Shown here: positions 51,324 to 58,571 of the stretch, piece by piece
Layout: every line of letters begins with the position of its first letter
Position numbering within the stretch: position 1 is the stretch's first letter
Source of the DNA: Chthonomonas sp. UBA2387
GTDB taxonomy: Bacteria; Armatimonadota; Fimbriimonadia; Fimbriimonadales; Fimbriimonadaceae
Assembly (NCBI GenBank): GCA_002343445.1
Contig: DDSP01000067.1
Location: forward strand, 2,957-66,956
Length of the DNA: 64,000 nt
Direction: 5' to 3'
Notes under the pieces: model-generated
What the model was told of the DNA's origin: nothing
Databases searched by the model: none
Seen by the model: the letters and a program-made list of their open reading frames with translations, nothing else
Made by a program: the position numbers and the translations under genes

Positions 51324-52049
51324 ATGATCGAGCGGCAATCCTACCACCGGGTGCTGCTCAAACTGAGCGGCGAGGCGCTCGCGGGCACGGCCGGATTCGG
51401 CCTGGACGCGGGCGTCTTGGCCTACATCGCCCAAGAGGTGAAGACGCTTGTGGACCAAGGCACGCAGGTGGCCATGGTCGTGGGTGGCGGCAACTTCATC
51501 CGAGGCGAATCCCTGAGTTCCCAGGGCGAGATCGACCGCGTGGTGGCCGACCAGATGGGCATGCTCGGGACCTTGATGAACGGCCTTGGCCTCCAGTCCG
51601 CTTTGGAACGTGCAGGGCTCAACGTGCGCGTCCAGAGCGCCGTCACCGTTTCTCAGGTTGCCGAACCATTCATCAGCCGAAGGGCGCTCCGCCATCTGGA
51701 AAAAGGTCGCGTGGTCGTGTTCGCAGGTGGCACGGGCAACCCGTATTTCACCACCGACACGGCTGCCGCGCTGCGCGCTTTGGAGATCAGGGCCGACTGC
51801 ATCATCAAGGCGACGAAGGTGGACGGGGTCTACGACAAAGACCCTAAGAAGCATTCGGACGCCGTACGATACGACACGCTGACGTTTACCCAAGCCATCG
51901 AGCAGCGGCTGGCCGTGATGGACCAGACCGCCTTCACGATGTGCCGCGAAAACAACCTGCCGATCATCGTTCTCGATTTCAACGAGTCCGGCATTCTCCT
52001 TCGCGCCGTGCGCGGCGAATCCGCCGGAACCCTCGTAGGAGGCAACTAA
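51324..52049 (+). CDS. pyrH: Uridylate kinase
   Basis: 241 residues, starting 2 bases after tsf. 'RVLLKLSGEALAG' is the phosphate loop of the amino-acid-kinase fold. 'MVVGGGNFIRGE', 'DQMGMLGTLMNGLGLQSALE' and 'FAGGTGNPYFTTDTAAALRALEIRADCIIKATKVDGVYDKDP' complete the UMP-kinase pattern. It converts UMP to UDP for nucleotide and cell-envelope synthesis. Confidence 0.97.
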   Translation: MIERQSYHRVLLKLSGEALAGTAGFGLDAGVLAYIAQEVKTLVDQGTQVAMVVGGGNFIRGESLSSQGEIDRVVADQMGMLGTLMNGLGLQSALERAGLNVRVQSAVTVSQVAEPFISRRALRHLEKGRVVVFAGGTGNPYFTTDTAAALRALEIRADCIIKATKVDGVYDKDPKKHSDAVRYDTLTFTQAIEQRLAVMDQTAFTMCRENNLPIIVLDFNESGILLRAVRGESAGTLVGGN

Positions 52050-52053
52050 CGCA

Positions 52054-52614
52054 ATGAACCCCCAAGAGATCGTCGCCGACGCCGAGCACAAAATGAACAG
52101 CGCCATCGATGCGATGACGCACGACTTTGGCACCTACCGCACGGGACGCGCCACACCTGCCGTCCTCGAACGCGTCCATGTCGAATACTACGGTACCGAG
52201 ACTCCGCTGAACCAAATCGCCAACATCTCGATCCCCGAGCCGCGCCAACTTCTCATCCAACCCTACGAGAAGAACATGGTGCCCACGATCGAACGCGCGA
52301 TCCTGAAGTCCGACCTCGGCATCAACCCCGTGACCGATGGCAGCGGCATCCGGCTGACCTTCCCCGCCATGACCGAAGAGCGACGGCGCGACATGGTCAA
52401 GCAGGTGAACCACCGCACCGAGGAGGCCTGTGTGGCGATTCGCAACGTGCGCAAACACGCGAACGATCACCTCAAGGCCGCCGAGAAAGCCAAGACGATC
52501 ACGGAGGACGACCTCAAGCGATACGAAACCGAGATCCAAAAGCTGACCGACAAGTTCGTGGCCCAAGCGCACGAACTCGGCAAGAAAAAGGATCAGGAAC
52601 TCATGGAGGTCTGA
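52054..52614 (+). CDS. frr: Ribosome recycling factor
   Basis: 186 residues with the full RRF pattern: 'AEHKMNSAIDAMTHDFGTYRTGRATPAVLERVHVEYYG', 'TPLNQIANISIPEPRQLLIQPYE', 'DLGINPVTDGSGIRLTFPAMTEERRRDMVKQVNHRTEEACVAIRNVRK' and the terminal helix with 'KLTDKFVAQAHELGKKKDQELMEV'. With EF-G it splits post-termination ribosomes. It lies 4 bases after pyrH. Confidence 0.97.
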   Translation: MNPQEIVADAEHKMNSAIDAMTHDFGTYRTGRATPAVLERVHVEYYGTETPLNQIANISIPEPRQLLIQPYEKNMVPTIERAILKSDLGINPVTDGSGIRLTFPAMTEERRRDMVKQVNHRTEEACVAIRNVRKHANDHLKAAEKAKTITEDDLKRYETEIQKLTDKFVAQAHELGKKKDQELMEV

Positions 52615-52620
52615 CCGCCC

Positions 52621-53394
52621 TTGGCGGCACCGCACCCCGCAACCAATGAAGACGTTTTGAACGACGTCCAGCGGCAAGCCGCCGAGGCAGGCGTCTCGCT
52701 CGACGCTTTGCCCCAACACGTCGCCATCATCATGGATGGCAACGGACGATGGGCCACATCGCGAGGACTGCCCCGATTGCTCGGACACCGGGAAGGCTAC
52801 CGGTCGCTGCGCACCGCCATCAAGGACGCCGACGATCTGGGGCTGAAGTACCTCACCGTCTATGCGTTTTCCGCCGAGAATTGGCGTCGCCCCGACGACG
52901 AGGTCGAGGGCTTGATGAAGCTCATCGAGAAGGCCACCCGCGACGAACTGCGCGTGATGCATCAGAACAATGTCAAGGTGCGCGCGGCCGGCCGGATCCA
53001 CGAGGTTCCCGAATCCCTGCGCCAAGCCTTGGAAGACGGCATCGAAACCACCAAGGACAACACGGGCTTGGTCTTTACCCTGGCCGTCAACTATGGCGGG
53101 CGGGCCGAGATCGTGGACGCTGTTCGCGCCTTGGTTCAAGAGGGCGCCGAGGCGGAGTCCATCACCGAGGATGCGCTCCGAGCGCACCTGTACAACAGCG
53201 ACATCCCCGACCCCGACCTGATGATCCGCACCGCAGGCGAAATGCGCTGGAGCAACTTCCTCATCTGGCAATCCGCCTACGCCGAATTGGCGGTCACTGA
53301 GGCGACGTGGCCGGAGTTCCGGTTGCAGCACATGATCGAGGCGATCAAGCAGTTCCAGAGCCGCAAGCGCAAGTTCGGCGGGCTGGGCGTCTAG
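52621..53394 (+). CDS. uppS: Isoprenyl diphosphate (undecaprenyl diphosphate) synthase
   Basis: 257 residues from a TTG start 6 bases after frr. The active-site motif 'HVAIIMDGNGRWATSRGLPRLLGHREGYRSLR' contains the catalytic Asp in MDGNGRWA. 'TVYAFSAENWRRPDDEVEGLMKL' and 'DPDLMIRTAGEMRWSNFLIWQSAYAELAVTEATWPEF' are the remaining family blocks, with RTxGExR-type substrate residues read as RTAGEMRWSNF. It makes the C55 carrier for peptidoglycan and O-antigen sugars. Confidence 0.95.
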   Translation: MAAPHPATNEDVLNDVQRQAAEAGVSLDALPQHVAIIMDGNGRWATSRGLPRLLGHREGYRSLRTAIKDADDLGLKYLTVYAFSAENWRRPDDEVEGLMKLIEKATRDELRVMHQNNVKVRAAGRIHEVPESLRQALEDGIETTKDNTGLVFTLAVNYGGRAEIVDAVRALVQEGAEAESITEDALRAHLYNSDIPDPDLMIRTAGEMRWSNFLIWQSAYAELAVTEATWPEFRLQHMIEAIKQFQSRKRKFGGLGV

Positions 53395-53419
53395 CAGTAC
53401 AGCCTGCGCGAGACTTGGG

Positions 53420-53425
53420 TATACC
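53420..53425 (+). promoter_or_regulatory. -10 box (TATACC) before fabZ
   Basis: TATACC lies 11 bases before the ATG at 53437, in the 42-base gap after uppS. It marks a likely internal promoter that separates the lipid A cluster from the rpsB operon. Confidence 0.4.
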
Positions 53426-53436
53426 CTTGGGAACCG

Positions 53437-53880
53437 ATGCCCAACGTCCCCATGAACATCCAGGAGATCGAGAAGTGTCTCCCCCATCGGTATCCGATGC
53501 TCCTTGTGGACCGGATCACCGAGATCGAGCCCATGACGCGGTGCGTCGGCATCAAGAACGTCACCATGAACGAGTGGTTCTTCACGGGCCACTACCCGGG
53601 GATGCCCATCATGCCCGGCGTGCTCATCCTCGAGTCCATGGCCCAGACCGGCGCGTTCATGCTGCTGTACGACGGCGGCTACGCCGACCGCGTGCCGGTC
53701 ATCGGTTCGTTCGAGAACGTGAAGTTCCGCCGAAAGGTGGTCCCTGGCGACCAACTCGTCTCGACGATCACGCTCCTCAAGTTCAAGAGCGGCGTCGGAC
53801 GAATCGCCGGGCAAGCGACCGTGGACGGAGAACTCGCGGCCAGCATGGAAATGACGTTCATGTTCGTCCCCAAAGAGTAG
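53437..53880 (+). CDS. fabZ: 3-hydroxyacyl-ACP dehydratase FabZ
   Basis: 147 residues. 'IEKCLPHRYPMLLVDRITEIEP' begins the hotdog fold and 'NEWFFTGHYPGMPIMPGVLILESMAQTGA' carries the catalytic His-x7-Glu pair (GHYPG...ESMAQ). It dehydrates 3-hydroxyacyl-ACP in fatty acid synthesis. It is placed before lpxA, which competes for the same 3-hydroxyacyl-ACP pool. Confidence 0.96.
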   Translation: MPNVPMNIQEIEKCLPHRYPMLLVDRITEIEPMTRCVGIKNVTMNEWFFTGHYPGMPIMPGVLILESMAQTGAFMLLYDGGYADRVPVIGSFENVKFRRKVVPGDQLVSTITLLKFKSGVGRIAGQATVDGELAASMEMTFMFVPKE

Positions 53881-53883
53881 ACC

Positions 53884-54672
53884 TTGCCCACCATCCACGC
53901 TTTCGCCGCCGTCCACCCCAAGGCGCATCTCGCCGAAGATGTGGTCGTCGGCCCGTTTTGTCAGATCGAAGAGGGCGTAACGATCGGGCCGGGCACGGTC
54001 ATGGAGAGCCACGTGGCGATCAAGCGGAACACGACTCTCGGCGCCCGGTGCTATGTGGCGCAAGGCGCGATTCTGGGCGGCGACCCGCAGGACAAGGGCT
54101 ACAAAGGAGAAGAGACGTTTCTCGTCATCGGCGACGACTGCGTCCTGCGCGAGTACGTCACGGTCCACCGAGGCTCGCGGGAGGGCAACGTCACGCGGGT
54201 CGGCAACAAGTGCTACCTGATGGCCTATTGTCACCTCGGCCACGACGTCACGCTCCACGATTCGATCACGATGGCCAACGGCGTGGGGGTCTCGGGCCAC
54301 GTGACCATCGAAACGATGGCCAACATTGGGGGCATGGTCGGCGTGCACCAATACGTGCGCATCGGGAAGTACTCGATGGTCGGTGGCCTGAGCAAGATCG
54401 TCCGGGACGTGCCGCCGTTCATGCTCGTCGAGGGCATCGAACAGCAGGTCCGAGACATCAATGCGGTGGGCTTGCGTCGGCTGGGGGTCTCGGCCAAGGA
54501 CCGCTTGGCGTTGCACAAGGCCGCCAAACTCCTCTTCAAGTCACAGCTCGGTTTGACCCATGCGCTGGACATCGTGCGGCGGGAGGTGCCTCACACGGCC
54601 GAGGTCGAGTACCTGATCCAATTCCAGGAACGGCTCTTCAAGGGCAAGAGCGGGCGCGGCGACCAGCCGTGA
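53884..54672 (+). CDS. lpxA: UDP-N-acetylglucosamine acyltransferase LpxA
   Basis: 262 residues from a TTG start 3 bases after fabZ. The hexapeptide beta-helix is clear ('AEDVVVGPFCQIEEGVTIGPGTVMESHVAIKRNTTLGARCYV'), with 'GGDPQDKGYKGEETFLVIGDDCVLREYVTVHRGS' and the catalytic-region His in 'MAYCHLGHDVTL'. The C-terminal helical domain ends 'HTAEVEYLIQFQERLFKG'. First step of lipid A synthesis, so the organism makes LPS-type lipid A. Confidence 0.96.
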   Translation: MPTIHAFAAVHPKAHLAEDVVVGPFCQIEEGVTIGPGTVMESHVAIKRNTTLGARCYVAQGAILGGDPQDKGYKGEETFLVIGDDCVLREYVTVHRGSREGNVTRVGNKCYLMAYCHLGHDVTLHDSITMANGVGVSGHVTIETMANIGGMVGVHQYVRIGKYSMVGGLSKIVRDVPPFMLVEGIEQQVRDINAVGLRRLGVSAKDRLALHKAAKLLFKSQLGLTHALDIVRREVPHTAEVEYLIQFQERLFKGKSGRGDQP

Positions 54673-55763
54673 GCCTTTTTATTTCGGCAGGCGAACCATC
54701 TGGCGACGCATACGGCGCGTTTCTGTTGCGCAAGATTCTCGAACGGGACCCCTCCGTCAAGTGCCATGCCGTGGGCGGCCCCCGGCTGGCGGCGGCTGGC
54801 GCCGTTCTGGTGGCCGACTCGAGGACGTGGGGCGTCCTCGGTGTGGTCCAGTCCATCAAGGTCTACCCGAGGATTCTGGTTGGCTACCGCCGCACCAAGC
54901 GGTTCCTTCGGAGCCAGCCACCCGGGGTGCTGGTCGCCATCGACTTCGGCTACATGAACATCCGTCTGGCGCGCTTCGCCAAGGCGTTGGGGTGGAAGGT
55001 GGTCTACTTCATCCCGCCCGGCTCGTGGCGGCGGGATCGTCAGGGAACCGATCTACCCAAGATCGCCGACGCCATCGCGACACCCTTCCCTTGGTCCGCC
55101 GACATCCTTCGCGGCATGGGTGCAAACGTTCATTGGTTCGGTCACCCGCTCAAGGAACTCGTCGAGGCCAGCCGCGCATCGAATATTCGGCTTCCTAACC
55201 GTATCGCTCTCTTGCCGGGCAGCAGGGAGCACGAGGTGCTGGCCAACCTGCGCGTGATCGGGCCCGCCATCGCGCCGCTCGACGGTTACGAGTTCGAAGT
55301 CGCGCTCGTCAACGACTCCTACCGCAACGTGGTGAAGGAGGCGTTGGAAGCCCATGTCTCCGCCGATCGGCTCCACTACGCCGTCGCCGACACCCATGGG
55401 GTCTTGAGGCGGTCGCATGCCGCCATCGTCTGCTCCGGCACGGCGACCTTGGAAGCGGCCCTGTGTGGCTGCCCGACGGTCGTGGTCTACCGGTTCACGC
55501 CGATGATGGAACTGGAAGCGCGGATACTGCGGCCCAAGTACGACTATATTTCGCTGCCCAACATCCTGCTCCAACGCGGCGTGCTCCCCGAGCTGATTCA
55601 GCACGACGCATCGCCCACAGCGATCCGCGAGCGCCTTGTCGCACTCTTGGACGGTTCTGAGCGCGCGAAGCAACTGGCCGCCATGGACGAGTTGCAGGGC
55701 ATCCTCGGCCCAAGCGACGCCGTCTCGCGAACGGCCGACCTCGTCCTCGAGCACCTCCGATAG
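54669..55763 (+). CDS. lpxB: Lipid-A-disaccharide synthase LpxB
   Basis: 364 residues from a GTG at 54669 that overlaps the lpxA stop as GTGA; the frame is open far upstream, but only as a shadow of fabZ/lpxA. 'LFISAGEPSGDAYGAFLLRKI' is the LpxB start, with 'HAVGGPRLAAAGAVL', 'YFIPPGSWRRDR', 'FGHPLKELV', 'IALLPGSREHEVLANL', and 'AIVCSGTATLEAALCGCPTVVVYRFTPMMELEARIL'. It joins UDP-diacylglucosamine and lipid X. Confidence 0.93.
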   Translation: MSLFISAGEPSGDAYGAFLLRKILERDPSVKCHAVGGPRLAAAGAVLVADSRTWGVLGVVQSIKVYPRILVGYRRTKRFLRSQPPGVLVAIDFGYMNIRLARFAKALGWKVVYFIPPGSWRRDRQGTDLPKIADAIATPFPWSADILRGMGANVHWFGHPLKELVEASRASNIRLPNRIALLPGSREHEVLANLRVIGPAIAPLDGYEFEVALVNDSYRNVVKEALEAHVSADRLHYAVADTHGVLRRSHAAIVCSGTATLEAALCGCPTVVVYRFTPMMELEARILRPKYDYISLPNILLQRGVLPELIQHDASPTAIRERLVALLDGSERAKQLAAMDELQGILGPSDAVSRTADLVLEHLR

Positions 55764-55784
55764 GACAAGAGTCACCTCAACTTA

Positions 55785-55805
55785 CTTGAGCGTCGTATAA
55801 TCAAG
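55785..55805. promoter_or_regulatory. HAIR-like operator for HspR
   Basis: CTTGAGC and AATCAAG separated by 7 bases match the HspR inverted repeat CTTGAGT-N7-ACTCAAG at 6 of 7 positions in each arm. It overlaps the -10 box of dnaJ, so HspR binding would block transcription; hspR is the second gene of the same operon. Confidence 0.7.
55796..55801 (+). promoter_or_regulatory. -10 box (TATAAT) of dnaJ-hspR
   Basis: A perfect consensus TATAAT inside the HAIR repeat, 23 bases before the dnaJ ATG. Confidence 0.7.
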
Positions 55806-55824
55806 TCATTGAGCGTGGCAGACT

Positions 55825-56769
55825 ATGGCCAAAGACTACTACAAGACCCTTGATGTGCCGAGAGGCTCCGACGAGAAGGAGATCAAGAGCGCCTATCGGC
55901 GGCTGGCGCGCAAGTACCACCCTGACGTCAACCCCAACGACCCGGCGGCCGAGGCCAAGTTCAAGGAGGTCAGCGAGGCCTACGAGGTGCTGGGCGACCC
56001 CGAGAAGCGCAAGCTCTACGATCAGTTCGGCTCGAATTGGGAGGCCGCTCAGAAGTTCGGCGCCAACTTCGGCGGCGGCGGTGGTGGCGGCCACATGGGC
56101 GACTTCGATTTCAACATGGGCGGAGGCGGCAGCCCGTTCGAGAGTCTGTTCGAGCAGATCATGCACAACTTTTCGGGCGGCGGACGCGTGGACTTGGGCG
56201 ACTACTCGTTCGAGCCCCGCGACGTCGAGAAGGAGATCGAGGTCTCGCTCGAAGAGGTGGATCGCGGCACCAAGCGCACGCTCACTTACCAGACCACCGA
56301 CGCCGTTCGCACCCGCGACCGGATCACCAGCGTTCCCGGGACCAAGAAGGTCGAAGTCACGATTCCCAAGGGCATCCAAGACGGCAAGAAGCTCCGGGTG
56401 CCCGGCAAGGGCCACGCAGGCGCGAACGGCAAGGCGGGCGATCTGTACGTCGTCGTCCATTGGGCGCGGCACGAGAAGTTCGTCCCGAAAGGCGAGAACC
56501 TGGAAGTCGAGGTGCCCGTCACCTACCTGCAGGCCGCCCTGGGCGGCGAAGTGAAGGTGCCCACGTTGCGCGGCTCGGTGGCGATGCGGATTCCCGCCGG
56601 CACGCAATCGGGGCAGACGTTCCGGCTCGCAGGGCAGGGCCTGGCCCGCTTCACCGGTGGCCTGAGCGATCTCTTTGCCAAGGTCAAAGTCACCGTGCCC
56701 AAGACGCTATCTCCCGAGCAGCGGCGATTGCTCGAACAACTCGCCACGCTTGAGCAGGTGCCCGCGTGA
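55825..56769 (+). CDS. DnaJ/CbpA-type co-chaperone without zinc domain
   Basis: 314 residues. The J domain spans 1-65 ('KDYYKTLDVPRGSDEKEIKSAYRRLARKYHPDVNPNDPAAEAKFKEVSEAYEVLGD') with the HPD motif. A Gly-rich linker with 'GGGGGGG'-type runs and 'FDFNMGGGGSPFESLFEQI' follows. It then goes straight to the C-terminal substrate-binding domains ('VEKEIEVSLEEVDRGTKRTLTYQ', 'ETTVTIPKG'-like 'KVEVTIPKGIQDGKKLRVPGKG'). The CxxCxGxG zinc repeats are absent, so this is class II DnaJ/CbpA. It delivers substrates to DnaK. Stress induction by release of HspR is indicated by the operator. Confidence 0.93.
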   Translation: MAKDYYKTLDVPRGSDEKEIKSAYRRLARKYHPDVNPNDPAAEAKFKEVSEAYEVLGDPEKRKLYDQFGSNWEAAQKFGANFGGGGGGGHMGDFDFNMGGGGSPFESLFEQIMHNFSGGGRVDLGDYSFEPRDVEKEIEVSLEEVDRGTKRTLTYQTTDAVRTRDRITSVPGTKKVEVTIPKGIQDGKKLRVPGKGHAGANGKAGDLYVVVHWARHEKFVPKGENLEVEVPVTYLQAALGGEVKVPTLRGSVAMRIPAGTQSGQTFRLAGQGLARFTGGLSDLFAKVKVTVPKTLSPEQRRLLEQLATLEQVPA

Positions 56770-57185
56770 GGACCGAGAACCAGCCCGTCTACATGATCGG
56801 GGTGGCCGCTCAGCTCTGCAACGTCCACCCGCAGACGCTCCGCCAGTACGAGCGCCTGGGCTTGGTCGTGCCCGCCCGCGTCGGTGCGAAGAACCGACTG
56901 TACAGCGAGACCGACATTCGACGCGTCAAGCAAATCCAGAGGCTCACGCAGGATCTGGGCGTCAATCTGGCCGGCGTAGACGTCATCCTGCGACTGCTCG
57001 ACGAGATGGAGGAGATGCGCCGCGACGTCGAGCGGCAGATGGCCGAGTACGTCGCCGATCTGGAGCAGCGGATGCACAAGATGGCGGGCGGCAGCAAGGC
57101 ACCCATTCGGCGCGACCAGACGCTGCTCCCTGTCCCCAACTTCCGGTTCACGCGGCGGAGCCGAATCCTCGACCCCGAGGAGTAG
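56766..57185 (+). CDS. hspR: Heat-shock repressor HspR (MerR family)
   Basis: 139 residues from a GTG that overlaps the dnaJ stop as GTGA. The MerR-type winged HTH reads 'PVYMIGVAAQLCNVHPQTLRQYERLGLVVPARVGAKNRLYSETDIRRVKQIQRLTQDLGVNLAGVDVILRL', which is the HspR version ('LCNVHPQTLRQYERLGLV'). A coiled coil (75-110) serves dimerisation. With the HAIR site before dnaJ this forms an autoregulatory loop; in known systems DnaK acts as co-repressor. Confidence 0.9.
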   Translation: MRTENQPVYMIGVAAQLCNVHPQTLRQYERLGLVVPARVGAKNRLYSETDIRRVKQIQRLTQDLGVNLAGVDVILRLLDEMEEMRRDVERQMAEYVADLEQRMHKMAGGSKAPIRRDQTLLPVPNFRFTRRSRILDPEE

Positions 57186-57194
57186 ACGGCGCGT

Positions 57195-57674
57195 TCAGGC
57201 CCTGGTCGGCTTCTTCCCGCCTTCGGGCCACAGGCTCAGGGCCGCCATCTCGACCAGGACGATCGCCAGGACCCAGTCGAGCGGCACGATCCATGACATG
57301 GCGGGTGGATACTCGGGGTCGGGCACATCCGGCAGTTCGAACCCCCATTCCAGGAGCTTCAGTTGAAGGTGCAGGAAAATGGCGGTCGCCATGGCCCCGC
57401 CGACCGCGCCGCACGCACCGGGCAACCGGTAGCGAACCACCAACAGGAACCCAAGCACTGCGGCGGGAACAAAGCCCACTGCCGCAGCCGTTCCCAAGCC
57501 CGTCAGCGTGTGCAGATCTCCGATCACGAAGAACGGCCAAACCGACAGGATGTACCCGCCCACCGAGGCCAACACGAACCCCGTACAGCCCATGAGCATC
57601 GCCGAATCCATGTCGGGCTCGGGCTTCTGAGGCACGCTCACCCGCTCGTCGGTGCCGATGGGCTCGAAAGACAT
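57195..57674 (-). CDS. Hypothetical membrane protein, four helices
   Basis: 159 residues. Four hydrophobic segments are visible ('MLMGCTGFVLASVGGYILSVWPFFV', 'LGTAAAVGFVPAAVLGFLLVV', 'CGAVGGAMATAIFLHL', 'IVPLDWVLAIVLVEMAALSLW') after a polar 25-residue start. I recognise no family. It sits 6 bases after the secreted protein gene at 57681-58466 and is likely co-transcribed with it. Confidence 0.65.
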   Translation of the reverse strand: MSFEPIGTDERVSVPQKPEPDMDSAMLMGCTGFVLASVGGYILSVWPFFVIGDLHTLTGLGTAAAVGFVPAAVLGFLLVVRYRLPGACGAVGGAMATAIFLHLQLKLLEWGFELPDVPDPEYPPAMSWIVPLDWVLAIVLVEMAALSLWPEGGKKPTRA

Positions 57675-57680
57675 GGGGTC

Positions 57681-58466
57681 TTAGGCCCGCTTGGACGTGG
57701 TCGTCGTGGTGGACGTCATGTTGAACTGGGTCCCGGACTTGATCGAGGTGGTCACTTCGCCGCGAGTGGTCAGCATCATCCCGTCTGCCACATCCACGGT
57801 GATCGTGGATTTGCCGCGCATCGAGAGGTTCAGCGCACCACCTTGGGTCCCGGCGGGCGGTTGGGCCGTGGCGCTGCCCGAAAACGTCTGTTCGATGGTG
57901 GCGACCGTCTTGGCGCCCTGCTTCTCGATCTTGACGAGCTTGTAGTTGACGGTCATCTTGTTGCCCGTCGTCTTGAGCCCGCTGGCCTCCAGCATTTTGG
58001 CCAAATCAATGGTTCCCTTCCAGGTCGCACCGACGCCGACGGCCTTCTGGGGGTACTCGACACCGGAAAAGCCGCTTCCGCCCAACGAACTCGCCATCGC
58101 CTCGGCCATCGGATGTCCGGTCGCCTTGGAAGAAACGACCTTGCCGTAGGCGTCCATCACGTTGGTCACCTTGATCTTCGAGAGTTCCTGCGACGTGGAG
58201 GCGGGCATCCCTTCGCCCTTCACATTGCTGGTCGAAGTCTCGATGGTGACCTTGCCTCCCGAAACGCTGGTGACCTTGATCGTCTGCGACATGGTCATCT
58301 TCATTTTTTGCGGCGCGCCCTGAGCCGCGGTTTCGTTGACCAGCGAGTACTTGTAGGTCGAGCCGGCTTTGGGCTGGAACCTCAGGGCAACCGTGGCCTG
58401 TGCTAGGGCCAACGGGGCGGCAACCCACAGAACGACACCAAGAACGGGAGCGAATCGGTTTCGCAT
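57681..58466 (-). CDS. Secreted hypothetical protein, beta-rich (DUF6263-like)
   Basis: 261 residues from the ATG at 58466, set by a -10 box 6 bases upstream. Signal peptide 'RFAPVLGVVLWVAAPLALAQA'. The mature part is Thr/Lys/Ser-rich with alternating strands ('ALRFQPKAGSTYKYSLVNETAAQ', 'MKMTMSQTIKVTSVSGGKVTIETSTS', 'GKSTITVDVADGMMLTTRGEVTTSIKSGTQFNMTSTTTTTS'), a lipocalin-like pattern seen in uncharacterised secreted proteins. Function unknown. Confidence 0.65.
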   Translation of the reverse strand: MRNRFAPVLGVVLWVAAPLALAQATVALRFQPKAGSTYKYSLVNETAAQGAPQKMKMTMSQTIKVTSVSGGKVTIETSTSNVKGEGMPASTSQELSKIKVTNVMDAYGKVVSSKATGHPMAEAMASSLGGSGFSGVEYPQKAVGVGATWKGTIDLAKMLEASGLKTTGNKMTVNYKLVKIEKQGAKTVATIEQTFSGSATAQPPAGTQGGALNLSMRGKSTITVDVADGMMLTTRGEVTTSIKSGTQFNMTSTTTTTSKRA

Positions 58467-58472
58467 GGGCGC

Positions 58473-58478
58473 ATTGTA
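58473..58478 (-). promoter_or_regulatory. -10 box (TACAAT), leaderless
   Basis: On the minus strand TACAAT ends 6 bases before the ATG at 58466, the same geometry as at 39239. Confidence 0.5.
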
Positions 58479-58571
58479 CGCCAGCCCGCGCAGAGACATC
58501 GGCGGAATGCCCGGTGCGCTCATACGTCAGAATGGTGGCGGGAACCGTCCACGCCCCAAACGGTGTACGGA

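Noticed and set aside
51979..54516. An 845-residue open frame on the minus strand
   Set aside because: Antisense to pyrH, frr, uppS, fabZ and lpxA, all of which are certain.
57320..57350. A T-loop-like GGTTCGAAC string
   Set aside because: It lies inside the coding frame of a membrane protein and has no acceptor or anticodon stem around it.
57338..58406. A 347-residue plus-strand frame
   Set aside because: Shadow of the two minus-strand genes for the membrane and secreted proteins; composition is His/Arg-rich.
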